Below are positions 57,706 to 64,000 of a DNA stretch of 64,000 nt, piece by piece. The position numbers and the translations under genes were made by a program. Origin of the DNA: Ferruginibacter yonginensis (lineage in GTDB: Bacteria; Bacteroidota; Bacteroidia; Chitinophagales; Chitinophagaceae). The stretch is taken from NCBI RefSeq assembly GCF_042651465.1, contig NZ_JBHSCZ010000001.1, forward strand, positions 1 to 64,000. The letters are read 5' to 3'. The notes below the pieces were generated by a model. That model was not told the DNA's origin. It did no database searches and was given only the letters and a program-made list of their open reading frames with translations. Every line of letters begins with the position of its first letter. The first letter of the stretch is position 1.

Positions 57706-58554
57706 ATGATTAAAAATGTAACATTTGCTAGTGCATGTGCAGCAATGATGTTGTTCATTACTTCTTGCAATAGCAATGAAAGTTCAAAAGCAACTACGCC
57801 AACTGAAGCTGCACCTAAAGCAGTAACCATTAAAACAGAAAATGTTGATTACACTGGCGATGGTGTAACCATGAAGGGTTTTATCGCTTACAATGAAGCT
57901 GATACCAATTTAAAACCTGCGGTATTAATTGTACCAGAGTGGTGGGGAATTGGCGATTACACACGTGGCAGGGCTAAACAATTAGCGGAGTTAGGTTATG
58001 TAGCATTTGCGATTGATATGTATGGTGAAGGTAAAACGGCTGAAACACCTGATGAAGCAGGAAAATTGGCAACGCCTTTTTATGCACCTACTCCATTAGC
58101 ACAAAACAGGTTTGATGCTGCTTTAGCAAAATTAAAAACCGTAAAAGGTGTTGATACCACTAAAATAGCTGCTATTGGTTATTGCTTTGGTGGTGCAATG
58201 GTATTAAACATGGCTCGTTTAGGCGAACCACTAAAAGGTGTAGTAAGCTTCCACGGTAACTTAGTGGGTACTGCACCAGCTGTAAAAGGTTTAATTAAAG
58301 CTGATGTATTGGTTTGTCATGGTAATGCCGATCAATTTGTACCAGCAACCGAAGTAGCTACTTTTAAAACGCAAATGGATTCTATTGGAGCTAGTTACAC
58401 ATTTAAAGGTTACGATAGTGCTACACATGCATTTACAAACCCAATGGCTACTGAAAAAGGTAAAAAATATGGTATTCCTATTGCTTATAATGCAGCTGCT
58501 GATACCGCATCTTTCAACGAAATGAAAGCATTTTTTGAAAAGATTTTCAAATAA
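57706..58554 (+). CDS. Dienelactone hydrolase family lipoprotein, 282 aa
   Basis: A lipoprotein signal ends at ITSC (about residue 21), then a Ser/Thr/Ala-rich linker leads to an α/β-hydrolase. The dienelactone-hydrolase triad is visible: Cys160 in GYCFGGA, Asp209 in HGNADQFVP and His241 in SATHAFTNP. VLIVPEWWGIGDYTRGRAKQLAELGY is the family's typical start. It would hydrolyse an ester or lactone in the periplasm or at the outer membrane; the natural substrate of such lipoproteins is not established. It ends before a strong bidirectional terminator. Confidence 0.88.
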   Translation: MIKNVTFASACAAMMLFITSCNSNESSKATTPTEAAPKAVTIKTENVDYTGDGVTMKGFIAYNEADTNLKPAVLIVPEWWGIGDYTRGRAKQLAELGYVAFAIDMYGEGKTAETPDEAGKLATPFYAPTPLAQNRFDAALAKLKTVKGVDTTKIAAIGYCFGGAMVLNMARLGEPLKGVVSFHGNLVGTAPAVKGLIKADVLVCHGNADQFVPATEVATFKTQMDSIGASYTFKGYDSATHAFTNPMATEKGKKYGIPIAYNAAADTASFNEMKAFFEKIFK

Positions 58555-58572
58555 TATTTACTGCATTGATAT

Positions 58573-58607
58573 AAAAAAAGCGTCCAACTTGTTGGACGCT
58601 TTTTTTA
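58573..58607. terminator. Bidirectional Rho-independent terminator
   Basis: A perfect stem AAGCGTCCAAC/GTTGGACGCTT with A-run before and T-run after lies between convergent genes (stops at 58554 and 58605). It can work in either direction and its right arm touches the stop codon of the minus-strand gene. Confidence 0.9.
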
Positions 58608-59006
58608 TAAACTTTTTTTGGTGATGCTGGTTCGTGATGATAAAGTGGATGTTTCTATTTCTTTATTTTCTTCCACAGTTGCCATGCCTTTATCTTTTAA
58701 AGTGGGTACTACTTTATTTACCATTTTTATAAAAGCAGCTGTTTTAAATTTATTCAGTTCTTTCAAACGAAAGGCCATATAATATTCACCTTCTCTGCCT
58801 ATAGGGCCAATATTATCATAGCTTATCTTTTTAATTTTATGTTGCTTTTTAAATTGAGCAATTGCCTTAAGCAAAGGTTGTTCATTTGGTACGCCACAGC
58901 ATTCGCTGCTAAACATAACTACAACACGATAAGTATTACTTGTTTGCTGTGCTTTTAATTGAGTACTAAAGGTAGCTACGAGCATAAGGAGGAGAAGTTT
59001 TTTCAT
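58605..59006 (-). CDS. Small exported protein of unknown function, 133 aa
   Basis: A signal peptide covers residues 1-19 (KKLLLLMLVATFSTQLKA, cleaved before Q20). The mature part begins with β-strand VVMFSSECCGVPNE, with paired cysteines at an early helix in the style of thioredoxin-like folds but without a CxxC motif. It continues KIKKISYDNIGPIGREGEYYMAF. The end is Ser/Thr-rich. It might belong to a small periplasmic α/β family, but I recognise no name. It is convergent with the hydrolase gene and shares its terminator. Confidence 0.7.
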   Translation of the reverse strand: MKKLLLLMLVATFSTQLKAQQTSNTYRVVVMFSSECCGVPNEQPLLKAIAQFKKQHKIKKISYDNIGPIGREGEYYMAFRLKELNKFKTAAFIKMVNKVVPTLKDKGMATVEENKEIETSTLSSRTSITKKSL

Positions 59007-59011
59007 TTTTT

Positions 59012-59140
59012 TTGGAATGATGAATTATGAATGATGAATTATGAATTATGAATGTTGAATTATTGATGAGGAATTATGAATGTTGAATGATGAAAGTTGA
59101 ATGATGAAAGTTGAATGATGAATGTTGAATGATGCATTTT
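59012..59140 (+). repeat. ATGAATG-type satellite, block 5, beside the his operon
   Basis: Degenerate 7-mers (GAATGAT, GAATTAT, GAATGTT, GAAAGTT) run for about 130 bases, with an inner 14-bp unit GATGAAAGTTGAAT repeated. The motif and orientation match blocks 1, 2 and 4 some 32 kb away. An opposite-orientation remnant CATTCATCATTC lies at 59321-59332. This block carries no gene. Confidence 0.85.
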
Positions 59141-59332
59141 TTTAATGGAGGGTTTAAAATTCATAGTGTTATTTTAATTTATGAATGAAACGCCTTGTTT
59201 TGTTTGAATGTACAATATATAAAACCAATATTCAAGCCAATTTTTAATGATGGTTGTTCAATTAACATTTTTACTAATTTTTTCATCTTTACACATTTGT
59301 AATTCCTTACTCATAATTTGTCATTCATCATT
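59141..59332. other. AT-rich gap downstream of hisIE, no gene seen
   Basis: The sequence holds poly-T runs and an inverted remnant of the satellite near the right end. No open frame other than an antisense shadow of hisIE and no clear terminator for the his operon could be found. Confidence 0.4.
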
Positions 59333-59926
59333 CTACCCCTTCATCCTTTCTTTTAACACGGCTTCAATATCTATTAACGTAAGCTTTTTCGCTTTCAATA
59401 AAATTAAAAAATGGTATAATAAATCGGCGGCTTCGTTTTTAAATAAGTTTTCATCATTGTCTTTTGCTTCAATTACCAATTCAACTGCTTCTTCTCCTAC
59501 TTTTTGGGCTACTTTGTTTATGCCTCTTTTAAATAATTTGTTGGTGTATGAATTTGCATCATCACTGTCTATTCGTTGTGCAATGGTTGTTTCTAATTGG
59601 TACAAAAATCCTTGTGGTGTTTGCTCACCAAAACAACTATAAGTGCCGGTATGACAAGTGGGGCCTACAGGTGTAGCTTTTATTAACAAGGTATCATTAT
59701 CACAATCGATACTGATGTTGTTTACTTTTAAAAAATTTCCAGATGTTTCGCCTTTTGTCCAGAGTTTATTTTTACTTCTACTAAAAAATGTAACAATATT
59801 TTCTGCTACTGTTTTTTGGAAAGCCGTTTCGTTCATATAGCCCAACATCAATACTTGTAAGGTAGCAACATCTTGTACAATTACAGGTATTAAGCCGTTG
59901 ACTGATTTATTAAAATCGATGTTCAT
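59333..59926 (-). CDS. hisIE: Bifunctional phosphoribosyl-AMP cyclohydrolase / phosphoribosyl-ATP pyrophosphatase
   Basis: Histidine steps 2 and 3 on one chain of 197 residues. The N-terminal cyclohydrolase (about 1-105) has VLMLGYMNETAF, GETSGNFL and DCDNDTLL, with cysteine ligands in GPTCHTGTYSCFG. The C-terminal pyrophosphatase (about 110-197) has the helical MazG-like motif KVGEEAVELVIEAKD and DLLYHFLIL. The fusion is standard in Bacteroidota. It overlaps hisF by four bases and is the last gene of the operon. Confidence 0.95.
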   Translation of the reverse strand: MNIDFNKSVNGLIPVIVQDVATLQVLMLGYMNETAFQKTVAENIVTFFSRSKNKLWTKGETSGNFLKVNNISIDCDNDTLLIKATPVGPTCHTGTYSCFGEQTPQGFLYQLETTIAQRIDSDDANSYTNKLFKRGINKVAQKVGEEAVELVIEAKDNDENLFKNEAADLLYHFLILLKAKKLTLIDIEAVLKERMKG

Positions 59927-60675
59927 CGTATTGCTATTTGTTGTGTTTTTAAATAATTTTTTAAATCGGGTATAGCAATTTCAGCAAAGTGAAAAATACT
60001 AGCGGCCAAAGCTCCTGTTGCCTTAGTATGTTCAAAAACGGTTTTAAAATGTTGCATATTACCGGCACCACCAGAAGCGATTACGGGAATGTTTACTGCT
60101 TCGCTAATTGCTTTGGTAATATCTATAGCAAAGCCATTTTTAGTACCATCGTTGTTCATAGAAGTTAACAATATTTCGCCTGCGCCCAGTGCTGCTGCTT
60201 GTTTTGCCCAATCAACAGCTTTTAGTGAGGTAGGTATTTTTCCACCACTTACAAAAACCATCCATTCACCATCAACATATTTTGTATCGATGGCAACTAC
60301 TACACATTGGCTACCAAATCTGTTTGCAATATAAGTAATTAAACTAGGTGTTTTAACTGCTGATGAATTGATGCTTACTTTATCGGCTCCTGCTTTAATG
60401 ATTGTAACTGCATCATCAACACTATTAATGCCTCCACCAACAGTAAAAGGTATGTTGATGTGTTGGGCAATATTGGTAACGAGTTCGGCAAGGGTTTTGC
60501 GTTTTTCTATAGTGGCGGTGATATCTAAAAAAACCAATTCATCTGCACCTTCGGCAACATATTTTTGTGCCAACTCTATTGGGTCGCCAGCATCTTTGAT
60601 ATCTATAAAATTGATGCCTTTAACGGTTCTACCATCTTTAATATCTAAACAAGGTATAATTCTTTTTTTTAGCAT
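59923..60675 (-). CDS. hisF: Imidazole glycerol phosphate synthase cyclase subunit
   Basis: A (βα)8 barrel of 250 residues. It begins KKRIIPCLDIKDGRTVKG with catalytic Asp11; the second catalytic Asp is in VVVAIDTKYVDG near residue 130. VGGGIN and ASGGAGNMQHF are phosphate-binding loops. With HisH it uses ammonia from glutamine to make imidazole glycerol phosphate and AICAR. It overlaps hisA by seven bases and hisIE by four. Confidence 0.96.
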   Translation of the reverse strand: MLKKRIIPCLDIKDGRTVKGINFIDIKDAGDPIELAQKYVAEGADELVFLDITATIEKRKTLAELVTNIAQHINIPFTVGGGINSVDDAVTIIKAGADKVSINSSAVKTPSLITYIANRFGSQCVVVAIDTKYVDGEWMVFVSGGKIPTSLKAVDWAKQAAALGAGEILLTSMNNDGTKNGFAIDITKAISEAVNIPVIASGGAGNMQHFKTVFEHTKATGALAASIFHFAEIAIPDLKNYLKTQQIAIR

Positions 60676-61382
60676 AATGCTTGTAATTCTTTTAAAGTGA
60701 TGTTGTTTTCGTAAATGGCTTTTCCGATTATTGCACCATTGCAGCCCAGTGTTTGCAGTAGTTTTACATCATTAATGTTTGCAACACCACCGCTAGCAAT
60801 TAATTTAATATTGGTGCTGTTGATGATTTCTTTGTACAATTCATTTGAAGTGCCTTGTAACATTCCATCTTTACTAATATCAGTACAAATGCAGTAAGCA
60901 ACGCCTTTTTGTTGGTAGTTTTTAATAAAGTCGACCACATCAATACTTGTGCTTTGTTGCCAACCATGTGTTGCAATTTTTCTATTTAAGCAATCAGCGC
61001 CAAGTATAATTTTTTCTGAGCCGAAGGTTAGCAACCATTCTTCAAAAAGTACAGGATTATTGGCAGCAATACTACCTCCAGTAATTTGTTGTGCACCGTT
61101 TTCAAAAGCTATGGTAATATCTTGGTTAGATTGTATACCACCACCGAAATCAATTTTGAGTGAAGTGTTGTTGGCAATATTGTATAATACTTTATGGTTA
61201 ATGATGTGCTTGGCTTTAGCACCATCTAAATCAACCAAATGCAGGTATTGAATGCCATTGGCTTCAAATGCTTTGGCTACTTCTAGCGGATCTTCATTGT
61301 ATATTTTTTGTGTACTGTAATCGCCTTTTGTAAGGCGTACACATTTACCGTTGATGATATCTATTGCAGGTATAATTCGCAT
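60669..61382 (-). CDS. hisA: ProFAR isomerase
   Basis: A (βα)8 barrel of 237 residues, homologous to HisF. MRIIPAIDIINGKCVRLTKGDY carries catalytic Asp8, CICTDISKDGMLQG the second acidic residue region, and DFGGGIQ and ASGGVANI the phosphate sites. It isomerises ProFAR to PRFAR, the substrate of HisH/HisF. It starts ten bases after hisH in the operon direction. Confidence 0.96.
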   Translation of the reverse strand: MRIIPAIDIINGKCVRLTKGDYSTQKIYNEDPLEVAKAFEANGIQYLHLVDLDGAKAKHIINHKVLYNIANNTSLKIDFGGGIQSNQDITIAFENGAQQITGGSIAANNPVLFEEWLLTFGSEKIILGADCLNRKIATHGWQQSTSIDVVDFIKNYQQKGVAYCICTDISKDGMLQGTSNELYKEIINSTNIKLIASGGVANINDVKLLQTLGCNGAIIGKAIYENNITLKELQALC

Positions 61383-61392
61383 GTATATTGTT

Positions 61393-61968
61393 TTATAACG
61401 CTAAAAAGTTTTTTAAAATAATGGCACCAGCATCAGCTGATTTTTCTGGATGAAACTGGGTGGCATAAAAATTATTTTTTTGTAACGCTGCACTAAATGG
61501 TACGATGTAGTCGCAAACAGCCGTGGTATTTTCGCATAAAGCTGCGTAATAACTGTGTACAAAATAGTAATCATGTATCGTATTATTGGGAATAATGCTG
61601 CTGGTTACATTACTGATGTTATTCCAGCCCATGTGTGGTACTAAGGCGGCGTTGGTAAATTTTACCACACTGCTATTGAAAATTCCCATGCATGTTGTAT
61701 TGCCTTCTTCAGAAAAATTACACATTAATTGCAGGCCCAAGCAAATACCCAAAACGGGTTGTTGTAAGTTTTTAATTACTTCATCTAACCCTTTATCTAC
61801 TAAATACTGCATGGCACTGTGGGCTTCACCCACACCCGGAAAAATAACTTTGTCGGCTTGTTGAATGGAGGCCACATCATCTGTAACGATGCATTTGTAG
61901 CCCAATCTGTTTACTGCGTTAGATACAGAAGTGATATTACCTGCATTGTATTTTATTATCGCTATCAT
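61393..61968 (-). CDS. hisH: Imidazole glycerol phosphate synthase glutaminase subunit
   Basis: A class I glutamine amidotransferase of 191 residues. The nucleophile is Cys76 in LGICLGLQLM, and the His-Glu pair is in TQFHPEKSAD near the C-terminus. IIKYNAGNITSV and FPGVGEA are family-specific. It forms the IGP synthase with HisF and feeds it ammonia. It overlaps hisB by four bases. Confidence 0.96.
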   Translation of the reverse strand: MIAIIKYNAGNITSVSNAVNRLGYKCIVTDDVASIQQADKVIFPGVGEAHSAMQYLVDKGLDEVIKNLQQPVLGICLGLQLMCNFSEEGNTTCMGIFNSSVVKFTNAALVPHMGWNNISNVTSSIIPNNTIHDYYFVHSYYAALCENTTAVCDYIVPFSAALQKNNFYATQFHPEKSADAGAIILKNFLAL

Positions 61969-63056
61969 AAACTACCTTTTGTACTCGGAATAGAAAAATT
62001 GTTGGTTTTACTTACAGCCATTTTAATAGCTTTTGCAAAGGCTTTAAAAATAGCTTCAATTTTATGGTGTTCGTTATCGCCTGTTGCTTGTATGTTGAGG
62101 TTGCATTTAGCATTGTCGCTGAACGATTTAAAAAAGTGCATAAACATTTCGGTAGGCATTTCTCCAATTTTTTCTCTGGTGAAAGTAGCATCCCATACGA
62201 GCCATGGTCTACCACCAAAATCAATCGCCACTTGTGCCAAGCAATCATCCATTGGTAACAAAAAACCGTAGCGTTCAATACCTTTTTTGTTGCCTAAAAC
62301 TTGTAAAAATGCTTCACCTAAAGTAATGGCTACATCTTCAATAGTGTGGTGTTCATCAATGTGTAAATCGCCTTGCACCAACACGGTTAGGTCTATATTA
62401 CCATGTTTGGCAATTTGCTCAAGCATGTGATCAAAAAAACCTAGTCCGGTATTAAGTGTTGATTTGCCTGCACCATCTACATTTACTGAAACAGTAATTT
62501 TAGTTTCGTTGGTATTGCGTTGTACCGTTGCTGTACGTGGGGTGGCTGATAAAAATGTGTAGATATCGCTCCATTTTTTAGAACGTAGGGCCACATTGGT
62601 AACAACATCATTACCCATATAAATAGCTTTACAGCCAAGGTTTTGCGCTAGTTGTACATCAGTAATTCTATCACCAATTACAAAAGAGTTGCTAAGGTCG
62701 TAATTACCTTTTATGTAGTGTGTAAGTAGGGCTGTACCTGGCTTACGAGTAGGTGCATTGTCAGCAGGGAATGATTTATCAATTAGCACTTCGCTGAAAA
62801 TGATACCCTCATTAGCGAAAGCTTCCATCATTTTATTATGTGCTGGCCAAAATGTTGCTTCAGGAAAAGAGGCAGTGCCTAAGCCATCTTGATTAGTAAC
62901 CATCACCAATTCATAAGATAATTCTTTGGCTATTTTAGCAAGGTATTGAAATACCTCTGGGTAAAAAGTAAGTTTTTCCAAACTATCTAATTGATAATCT
63001 ATGGGTGGTTCAATTACCAAAGTGCCATCTCTATCAATAAATAAAACTTTTTTCAT
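61965..63056 (-). CDS. hisB: Bifunctional histidinol-phosphatase / imidazoleglycerol-phosphate dehydratase
   Basis: A two-domain protein of 363 residues. The N-terminal HAD phosphatase (about 1-165) has the nucleophile Asp8 and Asp10 in FIDRDGTL, VTNQDG and GDRITD. The C-terminal dehydratase (about 173-363) has TGLGFFDHML, DEHHTIEDVAI and the metal-binding HHKIEA. The fused form is the E. coli-like arrangement, also common in Bacteroidota. It acts at steps 6 and 8 of histidine synthesis and lies four bases after hisC. Confidence 0.96.
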   Translation of the reverse strand: MKKVLFIDRDGTLVIEPPIDYQLDSLEKLTFYPEVFQYLAKIAKELSYELVMVTNQDGLGTASFPEATFWPAHNKMMEAFANEGIIFSEVLIDKSFPADNAPTRKPGTALLTHYIKGNYDLSNSFVIGDRITDVQLAQNLGCKAIYMGNDVVTNVALRSKKWSDIYTFLSATPRTATVQRNTNETKITVSVNVDGAGKSTLNTGLGFFDHMLEQIAKHGNIDLTVLVQGDLHIDEHHTIEDVAITLGEAFLQVLGNKKGIERYGFLLPMDDCLAQVAIDFGGRPWLVWDATFTREKIGEMPTEMFMHFFKSFSDNAKCNLNIQATGDNEHHKIEAIFKAFAKAIKMAVSKTNNFSIPSTKGSL

Positions 63057-63060
63057 CTGT

Positions 63061-64000
63061 TTAGTTTTGTGTGTTATTTAATTGTTGCAAAGCTTTCATT
63101 AATGCATCATTTTCATTGGGTGCCCCCACCGTAATTCTAATACAATTGTTTACCACACTTTTTCTATTACGTGTAATCACTTGTTGTGCAACCAATTTTT
63201 CGTAAGTAGCATTAGCATCATCAAACGCTACTAAAATAAAATTAGCAGCTGATGGGTAAATTTTTTTTACAATCGGTAATGTGCCTAATGCAACAATTAA
63301 TTTTTCTTTCTCGTTTAAAATAGTTTGTATTTCAACATTTGTTTGTTGATTATTTTGTAATGCTACTAATGCCGCCTCTTGGTTTAAAGCGCTGATGTTG
63401 TAGGGTGGTTTTACTTTATTATAATAGCTTATTATATCACTGCTGCCATAAGCAATACCAACTCTTGCCGCTGCTAAACCTCGGGCTTTGCTGAAAGTTT
63501 GCGATACAATAAGGTTTGGATATTGTTGTATTAAATTAATAAATGATGGGGCATCACTAAAATCAATATAAGCTTCATCAACCACTACCATTGCATTAAA
63601 GTGTTGCAATAATTTTTCGATGTTATTAATGTTGTTACCTGTTGGGTTATTAGGGGAGCAAACAAATATTAACTTAATAGCAGCATCATCTTTTAAAGGT
63701 AACACTACGTCCCAATTAATTTGAAATGCAGCATTGAGTGGTATTTTCACTAACTCAATATTATTGATGGCTGCCGATACATCATACATGCCATAAGTAG
63801 GTGTAAAAGTGAGTGCTTTATCTTTACCCGGCTCACAAAAAATGCGGAATGATAAATCAATGACTTCATCGCTACCATTGCCTAAAAATATTTCATTGGG
63901 TTGTACATTTTTTATAGCGGCCAATGCAGCTTTTAATGCTTTTTGGTGTGGATCAGGATAGCGATTGAGTGTACCAAATGGATTTTCATTGGCATCTAAA
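63061..64000 (-). CDS. hisC: Histidinol-phosphate aminotransferase (cut by right edge)
   Basis: The frame is open to the right edge, so the start is outside the window. The last codons before the edge read LDANENPFGTLNRYPDPHQ, the N-terminal signature of HisC, so only about 20-30 residues are missing. An apparent TTG start at 63924 is internal. LGNGSDEVIDL, CSPNNPTGN, DEAYIDF and the PLP lysine in SQTFSKARGLAAARVG identify a class II-like aminotransferase. It converts imidazole acetol phosphate to histidinol phosphate. Confidence 0.95.
   Translation of the reverse strand, partial: LDANENPFGTLNRYPDPHQKALKAALAAIKNVQPNEIFLGNGSDEVIDLSFRIFCEPGKDKALTFTPTYGMYDVSAAINNIELVKIPLNAAFQINWDVVLPLKDDAAIKLIFVCSPNNPTGNNINNIEKLLQHFNAMVVVDEAYIDFSDAPSFINLIQQYPNLIVSQTFSKARGLAAARVGIAYGSSDIISYYNKVKPPYNISALNQEAALVALQNNQQTNVEIQTILNEKEKLIVALGTLPIVKKIYPSAANFILVAFDDANATYEKLVAQQVITRNRKSVVNNCIRITVGAPNENDALMKALQQLNNTQN

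Noticed and set aside
59247..59642. Plus-strand frame of 131 codons over the hisIE 3' end
   Set aside because: A shadow of hisIE and of its AT-rich downstream region. The hydrophobic start is just poly-T coding.
61819..62271. Plus-strand frame of 150 codons across hisH and hisB
   Set aside because: It is antisense to two well-identified enzymes and spans their junction, with no domain of its own.

Overview
The window reads as chromosome of a low-GC member of the Bacteroidota, probably a Chitinophagaceae-type soil or freshwater organism. The evidence is the type IX secretion (T9SS) C-terminal sorting domains, an UpxY-type NusG paralog, promoters of the TAnnTTTG type, an S23-like four-helix-bundle gene and the fused hisB and hisIE genes. 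The genus cannot be fixed from the sequence. I saw no tRNA, rRNA, transposase or CRISPR array.

Region 1 (1-15.7 kb) holds the tail of one T9SS cargo protein and three complete large ones (1070, about 2017 and 1040 aa). All share a C-terminal sorting domain, and the three complete ones share a C-terminal half of about 580 residues behind unrelated N-terminal halves. The gaps between them hold a 21-bp minisatellite open on both strands (3.8-4.1 kb) and six copies of a roughly 175-bp hairpin repeat (10.5-12.05 kb).

Region 2 (15.9-54.8 kb) is one very large exopolysaccharide locus, all on the + strand with mostly overlapping or near-abutting genes. It opens with a 70-aa signal-peptide/TM protein that looks like a PID-CTERM exosortase substrate, then a Wza-type export lipoprotein, a Wzc-type tyrosine autokinase and an UpxY antiterminator. 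GDP-fucose synthase, an asparagine-synthase-type amidotransferase, an O-antigen ABC exporter (wzm/wzt), a methyltransferase, 19 glycosyltransferases, four acyl/acetyltransferases and a sugar epimerase follow. Near its end are a Wzy-like membrane protein, a glycosyltransferase and an exosortase in consecutive overlapping genes, then a WcaF-like acetyltransferase, a last glycosyltransferase and a CpsB-type phosphatase that would counter the kinase. No initiating phosphoglycosyltransferase or Wzx flippase is visible. The wzm and wzt genes, usually adjacent, are split by about 1.6 kb holding a four-helix-bundle gene and a WbpD-like acetyltransferase bracketed by ATGAATG-type repeats.

Region 3 (54.9-59.0 kb) has a small minus-strand gene, a BamA/TamA-like outer-membrane protein, a DUF4268 protein, a dienelactone-hydrolase-like lipoprotein and a small exported protein convergent with it. 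Region 4 (59.3-64.0 kb) is the minus-strand histidine operon in the order hisC-hisB-hisH-hisA-hisF-hisIE, with hisC running off the right edge.

Family assignments come from motifs read by eye. No database search was possible.
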